DNA from: CAZYBG01 sp964645155
GTDB lineage: Bacteria; Pseudomonadota; Alphaproteobacteria; Rhodobacterales; Rhodobacteraceae
Assembly: GCA_964645155.1 (NCBI GenBank)
Contig: CAZYBG010000057.1
Span: 1-19,335 of the forward strand
DNA length: 19,335 nt
Direction of reading: 5' to 3'
The stretch's first letter is position 1, and each line of letters opens with the position of its first letter. Shown piece by piece: positions 6,473 through 14,722 of the stretch. Position numbers and translations under genes: made by a program. The notes under the pieces were generated by a model. The model did not search any database and was not told the DNA's origin. It worked only from the letters and a program-made list of their open reading frames with translations.

Positions 6473-7462
6473 ATGGGTCAGCTGATCGACGGGCAATGGG
6501 ACAGGGGCTGGTATGACACCCGGTCGTCGGGCGGGCGCTTCGTCCGCTCGACCTCGCGGTTCCGCAACTGGATCACGCCGGACGGCGCGCCGGGCCCGAG
6601 CGGCGAGGGCGGCTTCCCGGCCGAAAGCGGCCGCTACCATCTCTACGTCTCGCTCGCCTGCCCCTGGGCGCACCGGACGCTGATCTTCCGGCACCTCAAG
6701 GACCTCGACGCCCATGTCGGCGTCAGCGTGGTGCATCCCAACATGCTGGACGACGGCTGGACCTTCGCCACCGACTTTCCCGGCGCGACCGGCGACCGCC
6801 TCCACGGCCTGCCCTTCCTGCGCGACCTCTACACGCGCGCCAGGCCCGATGTCTCGGGCCGGGTGACGGTGCCGGTGCTGTGGGACCGGGTGCGCGACAC
6901 CATCGTCTCGAACGAAAGCGCCGAGATCATCCGGATGTTCAACGGGGCCTTCGATGCGATCACCGGCAACACGCTCGACCTCTGGCCCGAGAACCTGCGC
7001 GACGCGATCGAGCCGGTCAACGCGCGCATCTACGACACCGTCAACAACGGCGTCTACAAGGCCGGCTTCGCCACCACGCAGGCGGCCTACGACGAGGCGG
7101 TGGCCGCGCTCTTCGACACGCTCGACGGGCTCGAGGACCGGCTCGGAGGGCGCCGCTACCTCATGGGCGACCGGGTGACCGAGGCCGACTGGCGGCTTTT
7201 CACCACCCTGGTGCGGTTCGACGCGGTCTATTTCGGGCATTTCAAGTGCGCCCGCCGCCGGCTTGTCGACTATCCGGCGCTCTGGGCCTATGCCCGCGAC
7301 CTTTACCAGTCGCCCGGCGTGGCGGCGACGGTCGACTTCGACCACATCCGGCGCCACTACCACTTCAGCCACGACAGCATCAATCCGCACCGCATCGTGC
7401 CGGTCGCGCCCGCCATCGACTGGACCCTCCCGCACGGCAGGGAGCGGCTCGCCGCGGCCTGA
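6473..7462 (+). CDS. Glutathionyl-hydroquinone reductase (xi-class glutathione transferase)
   Basis: This 329-residue protein matches the xi-class GSTs (YqjG, PcpF, ECM4), which use glutathione to reduce S-glutathionyl-hydroquinones back to hydroquinones in the cytoplasm. The catalytic Cys63 lies in the class signature CPWAHRT, in an N-terminal thioredoxin-like domain. The C-terminal helical domain carries FTTLVRFDAVYFGHFKC, where the Tyr residues and the YFGHFKC motif are typical of the class. Length is standard. The start has GGAGG five bases before the ATG and gives the expected N-terminus. It diverges from cobL. Likely role: recycling quinones or detoxifying aromatic conjugates; the in vivo substrate is unknown. 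Confidence 0.93.
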   Translation: MGQLIDGQWDRGWYDTRSSGGRFVRSTSRFRNWITPDGAPGPSGEGGFPAESGRYHLYVSLACPWAHRTLIFRHLKDLDAHVGVSVVHPNMLDDGWTFATDFPGATGDRLHGLPFLRDLYTRARPDVSGRVTVPVLWDRVRDTIVSNESAEIIRMFNGAFDAITGNTLDLWPENLRDAIEPVNARIYDTVNNGVYKAGFATTQAAYDEAVAALFDTLDGLEDRLGGRRYLMGDRVTEADWRLFTTLVRFDAVYFGHFKCARRRLVDYPALWAYARDLYQSPGVAATVDFDHIRRHYHFSHDSINPHRIVPVAPAIDWTLPHGRERLAAA

Positions 7463-7488
7463 GGCGGACGCTGCCGCGATCTGCGCGG

Positions 7489-7516
7489 TTGCCTCGCCGC
7501 ACGGCGCTGATAGTGT
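7489..7516 (+). promoter_or_regulatory. Weak promoter candidate before the lytic transglycosylase
   Basis: TTGCCT and TAGTGT are 16 bases apart, about 30 bases before the ATG at 7545. A GGGGGGAGGG run between them and the start can act as ribosome binding site. The -10-like hexamer matches only at its outer bases. Confidence 0.25.
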
Positions 7517-7544
7517 CGGCGCAAATGCTGGGGGGAGGGTATCC

Positions 7545-8729
7545 ATGACCTGTCGGTTCCGCGCCGCGTTCGCCGCTTTCGTCCTGACGCTCGGTGCCGG
7601 ACCGGCCGCGGCGGCGGTGCAATGCGGCGGATCGTTCGGCAGCTTCACCGCCGCGATGCAGGCCGAGGCGCTGGCGCGCGGGCATTCGGCGCAGGCGGCC
7701 GAGCCGTTCTTCGCCGCCGCCCGGCAGGACGACAGCGTGATCCGCGCCGACCGCAACCAAGGCATCTTCCGCCGGGACTTCGTCGACTTCTCGCGCACCG
7801 TCATCAGCCAGAGCCGGATCAGCAACGGCCAGCGGAACTGGCAGCGGCACCAGGCGATCTTCCAGGCGGCACAACAGCGCTACGGCATCCCGCCGGGCGT
7901 GCTGCTCGCGTTCTGGGCGCTCGAGACCGACTACGGCCAGGTGCAGGGCGACTTCAACACGCTGAACGCGCTGATGACGCTCGCGCATGACTGCCGCCGC
8001 CCGCAGCTGTTCCAGCCGCAGGTCTTCGCGGCGCTGGCGCTCTACGAGCGCGGCCAGTTCGACCTGCGCACCACCGGCGCCTGGGCGGGCGAGATCGGCA
8101 TGGTGCAGATGCTGCCCGGCGACATCCTGGAGCGCGGCGTCGACGGCGACGGCGATGGCGTGGTCAGCCTCAAGACCTCGGTGCCAGATGCCATCCTGTC
8201 GGGCGCGCGGATGCTCCAGCACCATGGCTGGCGCGCGAACGAGCCCTGGCTGCAGGAAGTCGTCGTGCCGCAGAACCTCGACTGGACGAAGACCGGCCTC
8301 GACACCGAGCTGACGGTGGCCGACTGGGCGCAGATGGGCGTGCAGCCGCGCGCCGGCAGCCTGCCGAGCGGGCGGCTGCCTGCCTCGGTCCTGCTGCCGA
8401 TGGGGCGGAACGGACCGGCATTTCTGGCCTATCCGAACTTCCGCGTGTTCTTCGAGTGGAACAAGAGCTTCGTCTACGTCACCACGGCCGCCTATTTCGC
8501 GACCCGGCTCGAGGGCGCGCCGGTGTTCGACGCCGGCAACCCCGACCCCGGCCTGTCGGGCAACCAGATGCAGCAGCTGCAGCAGAAGCTCGCCGCACGC
8601 GGCCACGACGTGGGCGCGATCGACGGCATCCTCGGGGCGCAGACCCGCCGGGCGGTACAGCTCGAACAGGCGCGCCTCGGCCTGCCGGCCGACGCATGGC
8701 CGACGCGGGAGCTGCTGAACGCGCTCTGA
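7545..8729 (+). CDS. Lytic murein transglycosylase, MltB family, with C-terminal peptidoglycan-binding domain
   Basis: This 394-residue periplasmic enzyme cuts the glycan strands of peptidoglycan with formation of 1,6-anhydro ends. A signal peptide covers about residues 1-24 (cleavage after GPAAAA). The SLT_2 domain follows to about residue 325, with catalytic Glu127 in FWALETDYG, the motif GEIGMVQMLPGDI at 182-194, and an aspartate-rich loop VDGDGDG at 199-205 that resembles the calcium-binding loop of MltB. Residues 335-394 form a peptidoglycan-binding domain (LQQKLAARGHDVGAIDGILG). Cys27 and Cys150 could form a disulphide. No lipobox is present, so it is probably soluble rather than membrane-attached like E. 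coli MltB. Confidence 0.93.
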   Translation: MTCRFRAAFAAFVLTLGAGPAAAAVQCGGSFGSFTAAMQAEALARGHSAQAAEPFFAAARQDDSVIRADRNQGIFRRDFVDFSRTVISQSRISNGQRNWQRHQAIFQAAQQRYGIPPGVLLAFWALETDYGQVQGDFNTLNALMTLAHDCRRPQLFQPQVFAALALYERGQFDLRTTGAWAGEIGMVQMLPGDILERGVDGDGDGVVSLKTSVPDAILSGARMLQHHGWRANEPWLQEVVVPQNLDWTKTGLDTELTVADWAQMGVQPRAGSLPSGRLPASVLLPMGRNGPAFLAYPNFRVFFEWNKSFVYVTTAAYFATRLEGAPVFDAGNPDPGLSGNQMQQLQQKLAARGHDVGAIDGILGAQTRRAVQLEQARLGLPADAWPTRELLNAL

Positions 8730-8731
8730 CG

Positions 8732-10006
8732 TCAGCCGTTCTCGCGCAGGACCTGCCCGGCGAGGTAGAGCGAGCCGCAGATCAGGATCCGCGCCGCGGG
8801 GTCGGCCGCGGCGATGTCACGGACACTCGCCAGAACGCTGTCGGCGGCGACCGCGCGGTGACCGGTATCGACCGCGGCCGCCAGGGTCTCGCCGGCGGTC
8901 AGGGTGTTCTTCTCGCCCGGAATCGTCACCGCATGCAGGCTTTCCACGACCGGCGCCAGCGGGCGCAGGAAGCCCCGCACATCCTTGGTGCTGAGCATGC
9001 CGACGATCAGGTGTACCCGGCGCGGTGGCAGCCGCGACAGCGTCTCGGCGATCGCCTCGCCCGCGGCCGGGTTGTGGCCGCCGTCCAGCCACAGCTCGGC
9101 GGTGCCCGCCGCCTCGACCAGCGGCCCGCGGCGGAGCCGCTGCATCCGGGCCGCCCATTCGGCCCGCGTCACCGCCGCCTCGCAGGCCTCGGCCTGGAAG
9201 CCGAGCGCCCTGAGCGCGGCCAGCGCGGCGCCGGCATTGTGCACCTGGTGCGCCCCGATCAGGTTCGGCAGCGGCAGGTCGAGCAGCCCGTGCTCGTCCT
9301 GGAACACCATGCGGCCGCGCTCCTCCCACACCTGCCACTGCTGGCGATGGGCGAGAAGCGGCGCGCCCAGCCGCTCCGCCTTGGCCTCGATCGCCGCCAT
9401 CGCCTCGGGCGCCTGCGGCCCGACCACGCAGCGCACCCCGCGCTTGATGATCCCCGCCTTCTCCGACGCGATCTGCGGCAGCGTCTCGCCCAGATACTGC
9501 TGGTGGTCGTAGCTGACCGGGGTGATGACGGTCAGCGCCGGCCGGTCGACCACGTTCGTCGCGTCGAGCCGCCCTCCGAGCCCGACCTCGAGCAGCGTCC
9601 AGTCCGCCCTGATCCGCGCGAAGGCGACCAGGGCTGCAACCGTCGTGATCTCGAAGAAGGTGATCGGCTCGCCGCCATTCGCCGCGTAGCACTCGTCGAG
9701 GTAGCGCGTCAGGTCCGGTTCCGACACCAGTGCGCCGGCCAGCCGGATGCGCTCGTGGAACCGCGCGAGGTGCGGCGAGGTGTAGACATGGCACCGCTGC
9801 CCCGCCGCTTCGATGCCGGCGCGCAGCATCGCCGTGGTCGAGCCCTTGCCGTTCGTGCCCGCGACATGGACGACCGGCGGCAGCGACCGTTCCGGGTGGC
9901 CCATCCGGGCGAGCAGCCGGTGCACGCGGTCGAGCGTGAGGTCGATGATCTTCGGATGCAGCGACATCATCCGGTCCAGGACGACGTCGGAAGTGAGGGT
10001 GGTCAC
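8732..10006 (-). CDS. folC: Bifunctional folylpolyglutamate synthase / dihydrofolate synthase
   Basis: This 424-residue Mur-ligase-family enzyme joins glutamate to dihydropteroate and then lengthens the polyglutamate tail of folates, using ATP in the cytoplasm. The P-loop GTNGKGST is at 50-57, YTSPHLARFHERI at 75-87, and the motif SYDHQQYLG with the downstream EKAGIIKRG at about 165-190. The C-terminal ligase domain carries LDGGHNPAAG and ends with ICGSLYLAGQVL. The start is GTG at 10006, overlapping the accD stop as GTGA, which indicates translational coupling. accD-folC is a common pair in proteobacteria. Its 3' end lies two bases from the stop of the converging transglycosylase gene. Confidence 0.96.
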   Translation of the reverse strand: MTTLTSDVVLDRMMSLHPKIIDLTLDRVHRLLARMGHPERSLPPVVHVAGTNGKGSTTAMLRAGIEAAGQRCHVYTSPHLARFHERIRLAGALVSEPDLTRYLDECYAANGGEPITFFEITTVAALVAFARIRADWTLLEVGLGGRLDATNVVDRPALTVITPVSYDHQQYLGETLPQIASEKAGIIKRGVRCVVGPQAPEAMAAIEAKAERLGAPLLAHRQQWQVWEERGRMVFQDEHGLLDLPLPNLIGAHQVHNAGAALAALRALGFQAEACEAAVTRAEWAARMQRLRRGPLVEAAGTAELWLDGGHNPAAGEAIAETLSRLPPRRVHLIVGMLSTKDVRGFLRPLAPVVESLHAVTIPGEKNTLTAGETLAAAVDTGHRAVAADSVLASVRDIAAADPAARILICGSLYLAGQVLRENG

Positions 10007-10962
10007 GCTTTGGCGTCTCCGGCCGGCGCGGCGGCGGCGGGCTCGGGCGCAGGCGGGGCAGGCTCGGGCGCCGGCTCGGCCTTCGGTGCCGGCAGGTCGC
10101 CCTTCACCGCCGGCGGCTTGCCGGTCAGCAGGCGGACGATACCGATCAGCTCGTCGCGAAGCTGCCGGCGATGGGTCACCCGGTCGAGCATGCCGTGGTC
10201 GAGCAGGTATTCGGCCCGCTGGAACCCCTCGGGCAGCTTCTCGCGGATCGTCTGCTCGATCACCCGCGGGCCGGCGAAGCAGATCAGCGCGTTCGGCTCG
10301 GCGATCTGGATGTCGCCCAGCATGGCGTAGCTGGCGGTCACGCCGCCGGTCGTCGGATGGGTCAGCACGACGATGTAGGGCAGCCCCGCCTCGCGCAGCA
10401 TCTCGATCGCGACGGTGGTGCGCGGCATCTGCATCAGCGACAGGATGCCTTCCTGCATCCGGGCCCCGCCGGCCGCGGCGAAGAGGATCAGCGGGCGCTT
10501 CAGCTTCACCGCACGCTCAGCCGCGGCGACGATGGCGTTGCCGACATACATCCCCATCGACCCCGCCATGAAGGCGAAGTCCTGCGCCGCGGCGACGATG
10601 GGCGTGCGCCCGATCTCGCCCTCGGCGACCAGCATCGCCTCCTTCTCGCCCGTCGCCTTCTGCGCCGCCTTCAGCCGCTCGGGGTACCGCTTCTGGTCGC
10701 GGAACTGCAGCGGGTCCGCCAGCGGCTCGGGCACCTTGACCTCGGTGAAGATGCCGCCGTCGAACAGCGCGGCGAAGCGCTCGCGCGGGCTGATCGCCAT
10801 GTGGTGCTGGCAGCTGGTGCAGACGTTGAGGTTCTCGGCCAGCTCGCGGTGGAACAGCATCTGCCCGCATTCGGGGCACTTGGTCCACAGGTTCTCCGGC
10901 ACCTCACGCCGCGAAAAGAGCGAGTTGATCTTCGGCCGGACGTAGTTCGTGATCCAGTTCAT
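10003..10962 (-). CDS. accD: Acetyl-CoA carboxylase carboxyltransferase subunit beta
   Basis: This 319-residue subunit, with AccA, transfers the carboxyl group from carboxybiotin to acetyl-CoA to make malonyl-CoA for fatty acid synthesis. The N-terminal zinc ribbon uses Cys29, Cys32, Cys48 and Cys51. The crotonase-fold core has GGARMQEG at 165-172 and HPTTGGVTASYAMLGD at 202-217, with the oxyanion glycines. Residues from about 282 form a low-complexity Ala/Pro/Glu tail. The ATG at 10962 gives the usual MNWITNYVRPKI start; an in-frame ATG at 10998 would add 12 residues and overlaps a likely -10 element. It is coupled to folC by a GTGA overlap. Confidence 0.96.
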   Translation of the reverse strand: MNWITNYVRPKINSLFSRREVPENLWTKCPECGQMLFHRELAENLNVCTSCQHHMAISPRERFAALFDGGIFTEVKVPEPLADPLQFRDQKRYPERLKAAQKATGEKEAMLVAEGEIGRTPIVAAAQDFAFMAGSMGMYVGNAIVAAAERAVKLKRPLILFAAAGGARMQEGILSLMQMPRTTVAIEMLREAGLPYIVVLTHPTTGGVTASYAMLGDIQIAEPNALICFAGPRVIEQTIREKLPEGFQRAEYLLDHGMLDRVTHRRQLRDELIGIVRLLTGKPPAVKGDLPAPKAEPAPEPAPPAPEPAAAAPAGDAKA

Positions 10963-10998
10963 CTGGCGCCTGACCCCCGCGGCTTCGGGCAGGGCCAT

Positions 10999-11027
10999 GA
11001 GATAAGCCCCACCCCCGGGAAATGCAA
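10999..11027 (-). promoter_or_regulatory. Candidate accD-folC promoter
   Basis: In the 66-base gap between the protease gene and accD, the minus strand has TTGCAT and TATCTC exactly 17 bases apart. Transcription would start about 30 bases before the accD ATG at 10962. This would let accD-folC be expressed independently of the two upstream protease genes. Confidence 0.35.
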
Positions 11028-11028
11028 T

Positions 11029-11910
11029 CTAGCGGTCGAGCGCCCAGCGGATCAGCCGCCAGACCAGGGCCAGGAAGACCACGTTGAAGCCGAGCGAGAT
11101 GATCATCTCGCGGGTGTCGGCCTGGGTGAAGGGCGTCGTCCACTTGGCCAGCCCGGTGATCGACCCGCCGAGCGAGATCACCGTGAGCCCGTAGACGTTG
11201 TTGACGAAGTGCAGACCGACGGCGGCGCCGAGGCTGCCGGTGCGTTCCGTCAGGTCGGCCGCGATCACGCCGAAGGTGAAGGTGGCGAGCACGACGAGCC
11301 AGACCGCCGGCCCGAGGCCCGGCGCAATGTGGAGAAGCGAGAAGACGAGCGCGGGCAGGAACATCCAGATCACCCGGGCGCGGAAGCGCGCGGCGAGCTG
11401 CTGCTGGATATAGCCGCGGAACGCCAGCTCCTCCGCCGCGACCTGCACGAAGATCAGCGGGATCGCCCAGACAAGCGCCCGCAGCCAGACATCGAGCGCG
11501 AGATTCGGGACATAGGCGCCGAAATAGGCCCCGAGCCCGAAGAGAAGCCCGTAGACCGGCACCGTCACCGCAAGCACCGTCACGAAGCCGCGCAGCGTCT
11601 CGTCCCGCGGGCCGATAAGCGTGCCCGGCCCGCGGAAGTGCAGCGCCGCCGCAGCCACCACGACACCGAGCAGAAGCGGCACGAACGTCGCGAGAAGCGC
11701 AAGCGTCGGCAGCGGCTCGGCCGGCTGCTGCAGCTTCGGCATCATCTGCATGAACTCGAACGGGCCCATCGCCGCGAATGCGAGGCCTGCAAGCAGCGCG
11801 ACGCCGCCGAGATAGCAGAAAAGGATCAGGAGGATGCCGAGGATCAGCCGCCAGAACTGCGGATAGAGCCGGGCGGGGCCGATCATGGCCTCGAATTCGG
11901 GCGCGCGCAT
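11029..11910 (-). CDS. CPBP-family intramembrane metalloprotease, copy 1
   Basis: This 293-residue multi-pass membrane protein belongs to the CPBP (CAAX protease and bacteriocin-processing, formerly Abi) family. The three catalytic motifs are complete: EExxxR at Glu160-Arg165 (EELAFR), FxxxH at Phe190-His194 (FSLLH), and HxxxN at His234-Asn238 (HFVNN). Hydrophobic stretches near 20-45, 70-90, 108-130, 145-160, 180-195, 203-220 and 270-290 suggest about seven or eight membrane passes. Prokaryotic substrates are mostly unknown. AAGGA lies nine bases before the ATG. A paralogue lies 58 bases upstream on the same strand and accD 66 bases downstream, so the four genes may be partly cotranscribed. 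Confidence 0.9.
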   Translation of the reverse strand: MRAPEFEAMIGPARLYPQFWRLILGILLILFCYLGGVALLAGLAFAAMGPFEFMQMMPKLQQPAEPLPTLALLATFVPLLLGVVVAAAALHFRGPGTLIGPRDETLRGFVTVLAVTVPVYGLLFGLGAYFGAYVPNLALDVWLRALVWAIPLIFVQVAAEELAFRGYIQQQLAARFRARVIWMFLPALVFSLLHIAPGLGPAVWLVVLATFTFGVIAADLTERTGSLGAAVGLHFVNNVYGLTVISLGGSITGLAKWTTPFTQADTREMIISLGFNVVFLALVWRLIRWALDR

Positions 11911-11968
11911 CGTCTGGGATCCTTGCCTGTCCGCCGGGCAAACTAGCCCGCCCGCCCGGTGGCTTCAA

Positions 11969-12853
11969 TCAGACGCGAAGCGCGACGCGGGCGGCGAGCC
12001 ACGAGAGGCCGATCGCCGCGAGATCGAGCCAGAGCAGCGGGCGGAGCGCCGCCACGTCGTCGGCGGGGAATGGATAGAGGTAGAGCGCCAGGCCCGAGAA
12101 CGGCCCCGGCAGCGCGACCAGCGCGATCGCGAGGAAGTTGTTGACGAAATGGAACGCCACCGCCGCGCCCAGCGTGCCGGTCCGCGCGGTGAGGTCGGCG
12201 GCCGCCAGCCCGAAGACGAAGGCCCAGGCCACGAACCAGGCCGCGTTCCCGCCCGCCTCCTGGGGGGTGTAGTGCCCGATCGCGAACAGCGCCGAGGGCA
12301 GGATCAGCCATACCGCCGGCTTCGGCCAGCGCGCCGCGACCTGGCTCTGGACATAGCCGCGGAACGCGATCTCCTCGGCCGCCGACTGGACCAGGATCGC
12401 GACGACCGACAGCGGCAGCAGGATCAGCCAGCCGGTCAGCGGCCGGACGCGCGATATCTCCTCGCCCCCGGGCAGCAGCACCCAAAGGACGGCGGCGAGG
12501 ATGAAAAGCGCGCGGCAGGTCGCCACGAAGTCGCGCCGGGCGACCGGCCAGGGCCCGATCAGCGTCGCCCAGCCGCGCCGGTGAAGCGCCCGCGCGGCGA
12601 TGGCGGCGCTGACGGCCATGAAGGCGAAGGAAAGAAGCACGATAAGCGCCCCACGCGGCGTATCGCCGGCGGCGATCTCGGCCGCCAGCAGCCACCCTGC
12701 GTCGGCGCCCGCCGCCGCGACGATGCCCGCGAAGAGCAGCTGGAGCAGTACGACGTAGATCGCGGCTGCCAGCGCGATCCCGGCCAGAAGCCGCCAGACC
12801 TCCGGATGCCGGCGGGCGGGGGCGACCAGACGTTCGTGGGGCGCGTAGGTCAT
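11969..12853 (-). CDS. CPBP-family intramembrane metalloprotease, copy 2
   Basis: This 294-residue paralogue of the next gene has the same architecture and the same motif positions: EExxxR at 160-165 (EEIAFR), FxxxH at 190-194 (FAIGH) and HxxxN at 235-239 (HFVNN). The two also share the segments FRGY, a TERTGSLG/TARTGTLG pair and HFVNN, supporting tandem duplication. The ATG at 12853 was chosen over the in-frame GTG at 12868 because GGAG lies six bases before it. It is the first gene of the minus-strand run ending with accD-folC and diverges from ilvD. Substrate and role are unknown. Confidence 0.88.
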   Translation of the reverse strand: MTYAPHERLVAPARRHPEVWRLLAGIALAAAIYVVLLQLLFAGIVAAAGADAGWLLAAEIAAGDTPRGALIVLLSFAFMAVSAAIAARALHRRGWATLIGPWPVARRDFVATCRALFILAAVLWVLLPGGEEISRVRPLTGWLILLPLSVVAILVQSAAEEIAFRGYVQSQVAARWPKPAVWLILPSALFAIGHYTPQEAGGNAAWFVAWAFVFGLAAADLTARTGTLGAAVAFHFVNNFLAIALVALPGPFSGLALYLYPFPADDVAALRPLLWLDLAAIGLSWLAARVALRV

Positions 12854-12922
12854 CGGGTTCTCCGGCACCGCCGGACGCTAGCGGCACCGCCCCGCTGCTT
12901 CAACCGCCGGCTTTGATCGCGC

Positions 12923-12951
12923 TTGTGCGGCCGCAGCCCCTCGCCTATTCC
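12923..12951 (+). promoter_or_regulatory. Candidate ilvD promoter
   Basis: TTGTGC and TATTCC lie 17 bases apart, with a predicted start near 12958, about 23 bases before the ilvD ATG. The CCTATTC core of this -10 is shared with the better promoter candidate before the motor-like gene at 17577. Confidence 0.35.
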
Positions 12952-12980
12952 CGGAACAAAGCGAGATGCGGGAGGAACCG

Positions 12981-14714
12981 ATGCTCAAGCGCCCCTTCGA
13001 CAAGTCGAAGCTGCCCAGCCGCCACGTGACGGAGGGGCCGGAACGGGCACCGCAGCGCAGCTACTTCTACGCGATGGGAATCACCGAGGAGGAGATCCAC
13101 CAGCCCTGGGTCGGCGTCGCGACCTGCTGGAACGAGGCCGCGCCCTGCAACATCGCGCTGAACCGGCAGGCGCAGGTGGTCAAGCAGGGCGTCAAGAAGG
13201 GCGGCGGCACCCCGCGCGAGTTCACCACGATCACCGTCACCGACGGGATTGCAATGGGCAACGAGGGGATGCGCTCGTCGCTCGCAAGCCGCGACGCCAT
13301 CGCCGACACGGTCGAACTGACGATGCGCGGCCATTCCTACGACGCAATCGTCGGCCTCGCCGGCTGCGACAAGTCGCTGCCGGGGATGATGATGGCGATG
13401 GTCCGCCTCAACGTGCCGTCGGTCTTCATCTACGGCGGCTCGATCCTGCCGGGGCGGCTCAACGGCCGCGACGTGACCGTGCAGGACGTGTTCGAGGGGG
13501 TGGGCAAGCACCAGGCCGGCACCATGTCGGACGCCGAGCTTGATATCCTAGAACGGATCGCCTGCCCCTCGGCCGGCGCCTGCGGCGCACAGTACACCGC
13601 CAACACCATGGCCTGCGTGAGCGAGGCGATCGGACTCGCGCTGCTCAATTCCTCCGGCGCGCCGGCGCCCTACGAAAGCCGCGACCAGTTCTGCGAGGCC
13701 TCGGGCGTCGCGGTCATGCGGCTGATCGAGGGCAACATCCGCGCCCGCGACGTCGTCACCCGCCAAAGTCTCGAGAACGCCGCCCGCGTCGTCGCCTGCA
13801 CCGGCGGCTCGACCAATGCGGGCCTGCACCTGCCCGCCATCGCGCACGAGGCGGGGATCGACTTCGACCTCTTCGATGTCGCGGACATCATGCGCGACAC
13901 GCCCTATTTCGTGAACCTCCGCCCGGGCGGCGACTACGTGGCCAAAGACCTCTACGAGGTCGGCGGCGTGCCGGTGGTAATGAAGGAACTGGCCAGGGCC
14001 GGGCTTCTCCACCTCGACTGCCTCACCGCGTCCGGCCGCACGCTGGGCGAAGAGCTCGACCAGATCCGGGGCGAGCCCGACGGCCGGGTGATCCACCCGG
14101 TCGCGAAGCCGCTATCGCCGACCGGCGGCGTCGTCGGCCTCAAGGGCAACCTCGCGCCGCAGGGCGCCATCGTGAAGGTCGCCGGCATGACCGAGGCCGA
14201 GCAGGTCTTCACCGGCCCGGCCCGCGTGTTCGAATCCGAGGAGGAGGCCTTCGCCGCCGTCAAGGCGCGCGACTACCGGGAAGGCGAGGTGATCGTCATC
14301 CGCAACGAGGGCCCCCGGGGCGGCCCCGGCATGCGCGAGATGCTGGCGACGACGGCGGCGCTGTCGGGGCAGGGCATGGGCAAGAAGATCGCGCTCATCA
14401 CCGACGGCCGCTTCTCGGGCGCCACGCGCGGCTTCTGCGTCGGCCATGTCGGCCCCGAAGCGGCGGTCGGCGGGCCGATCGGGCTGCTGAAGGACGGCGA
14501 CATGATCACGCTCGACGCCGTCACCGGCGAGATCTCGGTCGCGCTGTCGGACGCCGAGCTGGCCGCGCGCAAGGCCGCCTGGACCGGCCCGCGCGAGACG
14601 ATGTATGCGACCGGCGCGCTCTGGAAATACGCGCAGCTTGTCGGGCAGGCGCGCGACGGCGCGGTTACCCATCCCGGCGGCAAGGCCGAGCGGCACGTCT
14701 ACGCCGACATCTGA
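12981..14714 (+). CDS. ilvD: Dihydroxy-acid dehydratase
   Basis: This 577-residue enzyme dehydrates 2,3-dihydroxy-3-methylbutanoate and its homologue to the 2-keto acids used for valine, isoleucine and leucine synthesis. The three Fe-S cysteines are Cys56 (NEAAPCN), Cys129 (GLAGCDK) and Cys201 (SAGACGAQYTANTM), and Lys131 is the expected carbamylated, metal-binding lysine. The C-terminal part has DGRFSGATRGFCVGH. The length and this RFSGAT signature fit the shorter IlvD subgroup, whose studied members carry a [2Fe-2S] cluster, rather than the longer E. coli form; that is inference. GGAGG lies five bases before the ATG at 12981, so the ATG at 12966 is rejected. Two small unknown genes follow closely. 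Confidence 0.95.
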   Translation: MLKRPFDKSKLPSRHVTEGPERAPQRSYFYAMGITEEEIHQPWVGVATCWNEAAPCNIALNRQAQVVKQGVKKGGGTPREFTTITVTDGIAMGNEGMRSSLASRDAIADTVELTMRGHSYDAIVGLAGCDKSLPGMMMAMVRLNVPSVFIYGGSILPGRLNGRDVTVQDVFEGVGKHQAGTMSDAELDILERIACPSAGACGAQYTANTMACVSEAIGLALLNSSGAPAPYESRDQFCEASGVAVMRLIEGNIRARDVVTRQSLENAARVVACTGGSTNAGLHLPAIAHEAGIDFDLFDVADIMRDTPYFVNLRPGGDYVAKDLYEVGGVPVVMKELARAGLLHLDCLTASGRTLGEELDQIRGEPDGRVIHPVAKPLSPTGGVVGLKGNLAPQGAIVKVAGMTEAEQVFTGPARVFESEEEAFAAVKARDYREGEVIVIRNEGPRGGPGMREMLATTAALSGQGMGKKIALITDGRFSGATRGFCVGHVGPEAAVGGPIGLLKDGDMITLDAVTGEISVALSDAELAARKAAWTGPRETMYATGALWKYAQLVGQARDGAVTHPGGKAERHVYADI

Positions 14715-14722
14715 GGCCCGCC

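Noticed and set aside
6323..7825. N-terminal extension of cobL to nearly 900 residues
   Set aside because: The added part is antisense to the glutathionyl-hydroquinone reductase and transglycosylase genes. CobL starts properly at the ATG at 6322.
11935..11950. Hairpin between the two CPBP genes as a terminator
   Set aside because: The arms CGGGC and GCCCG are only five bases around a six-base loop with no T-run, too weak in such GC-rich DNA.
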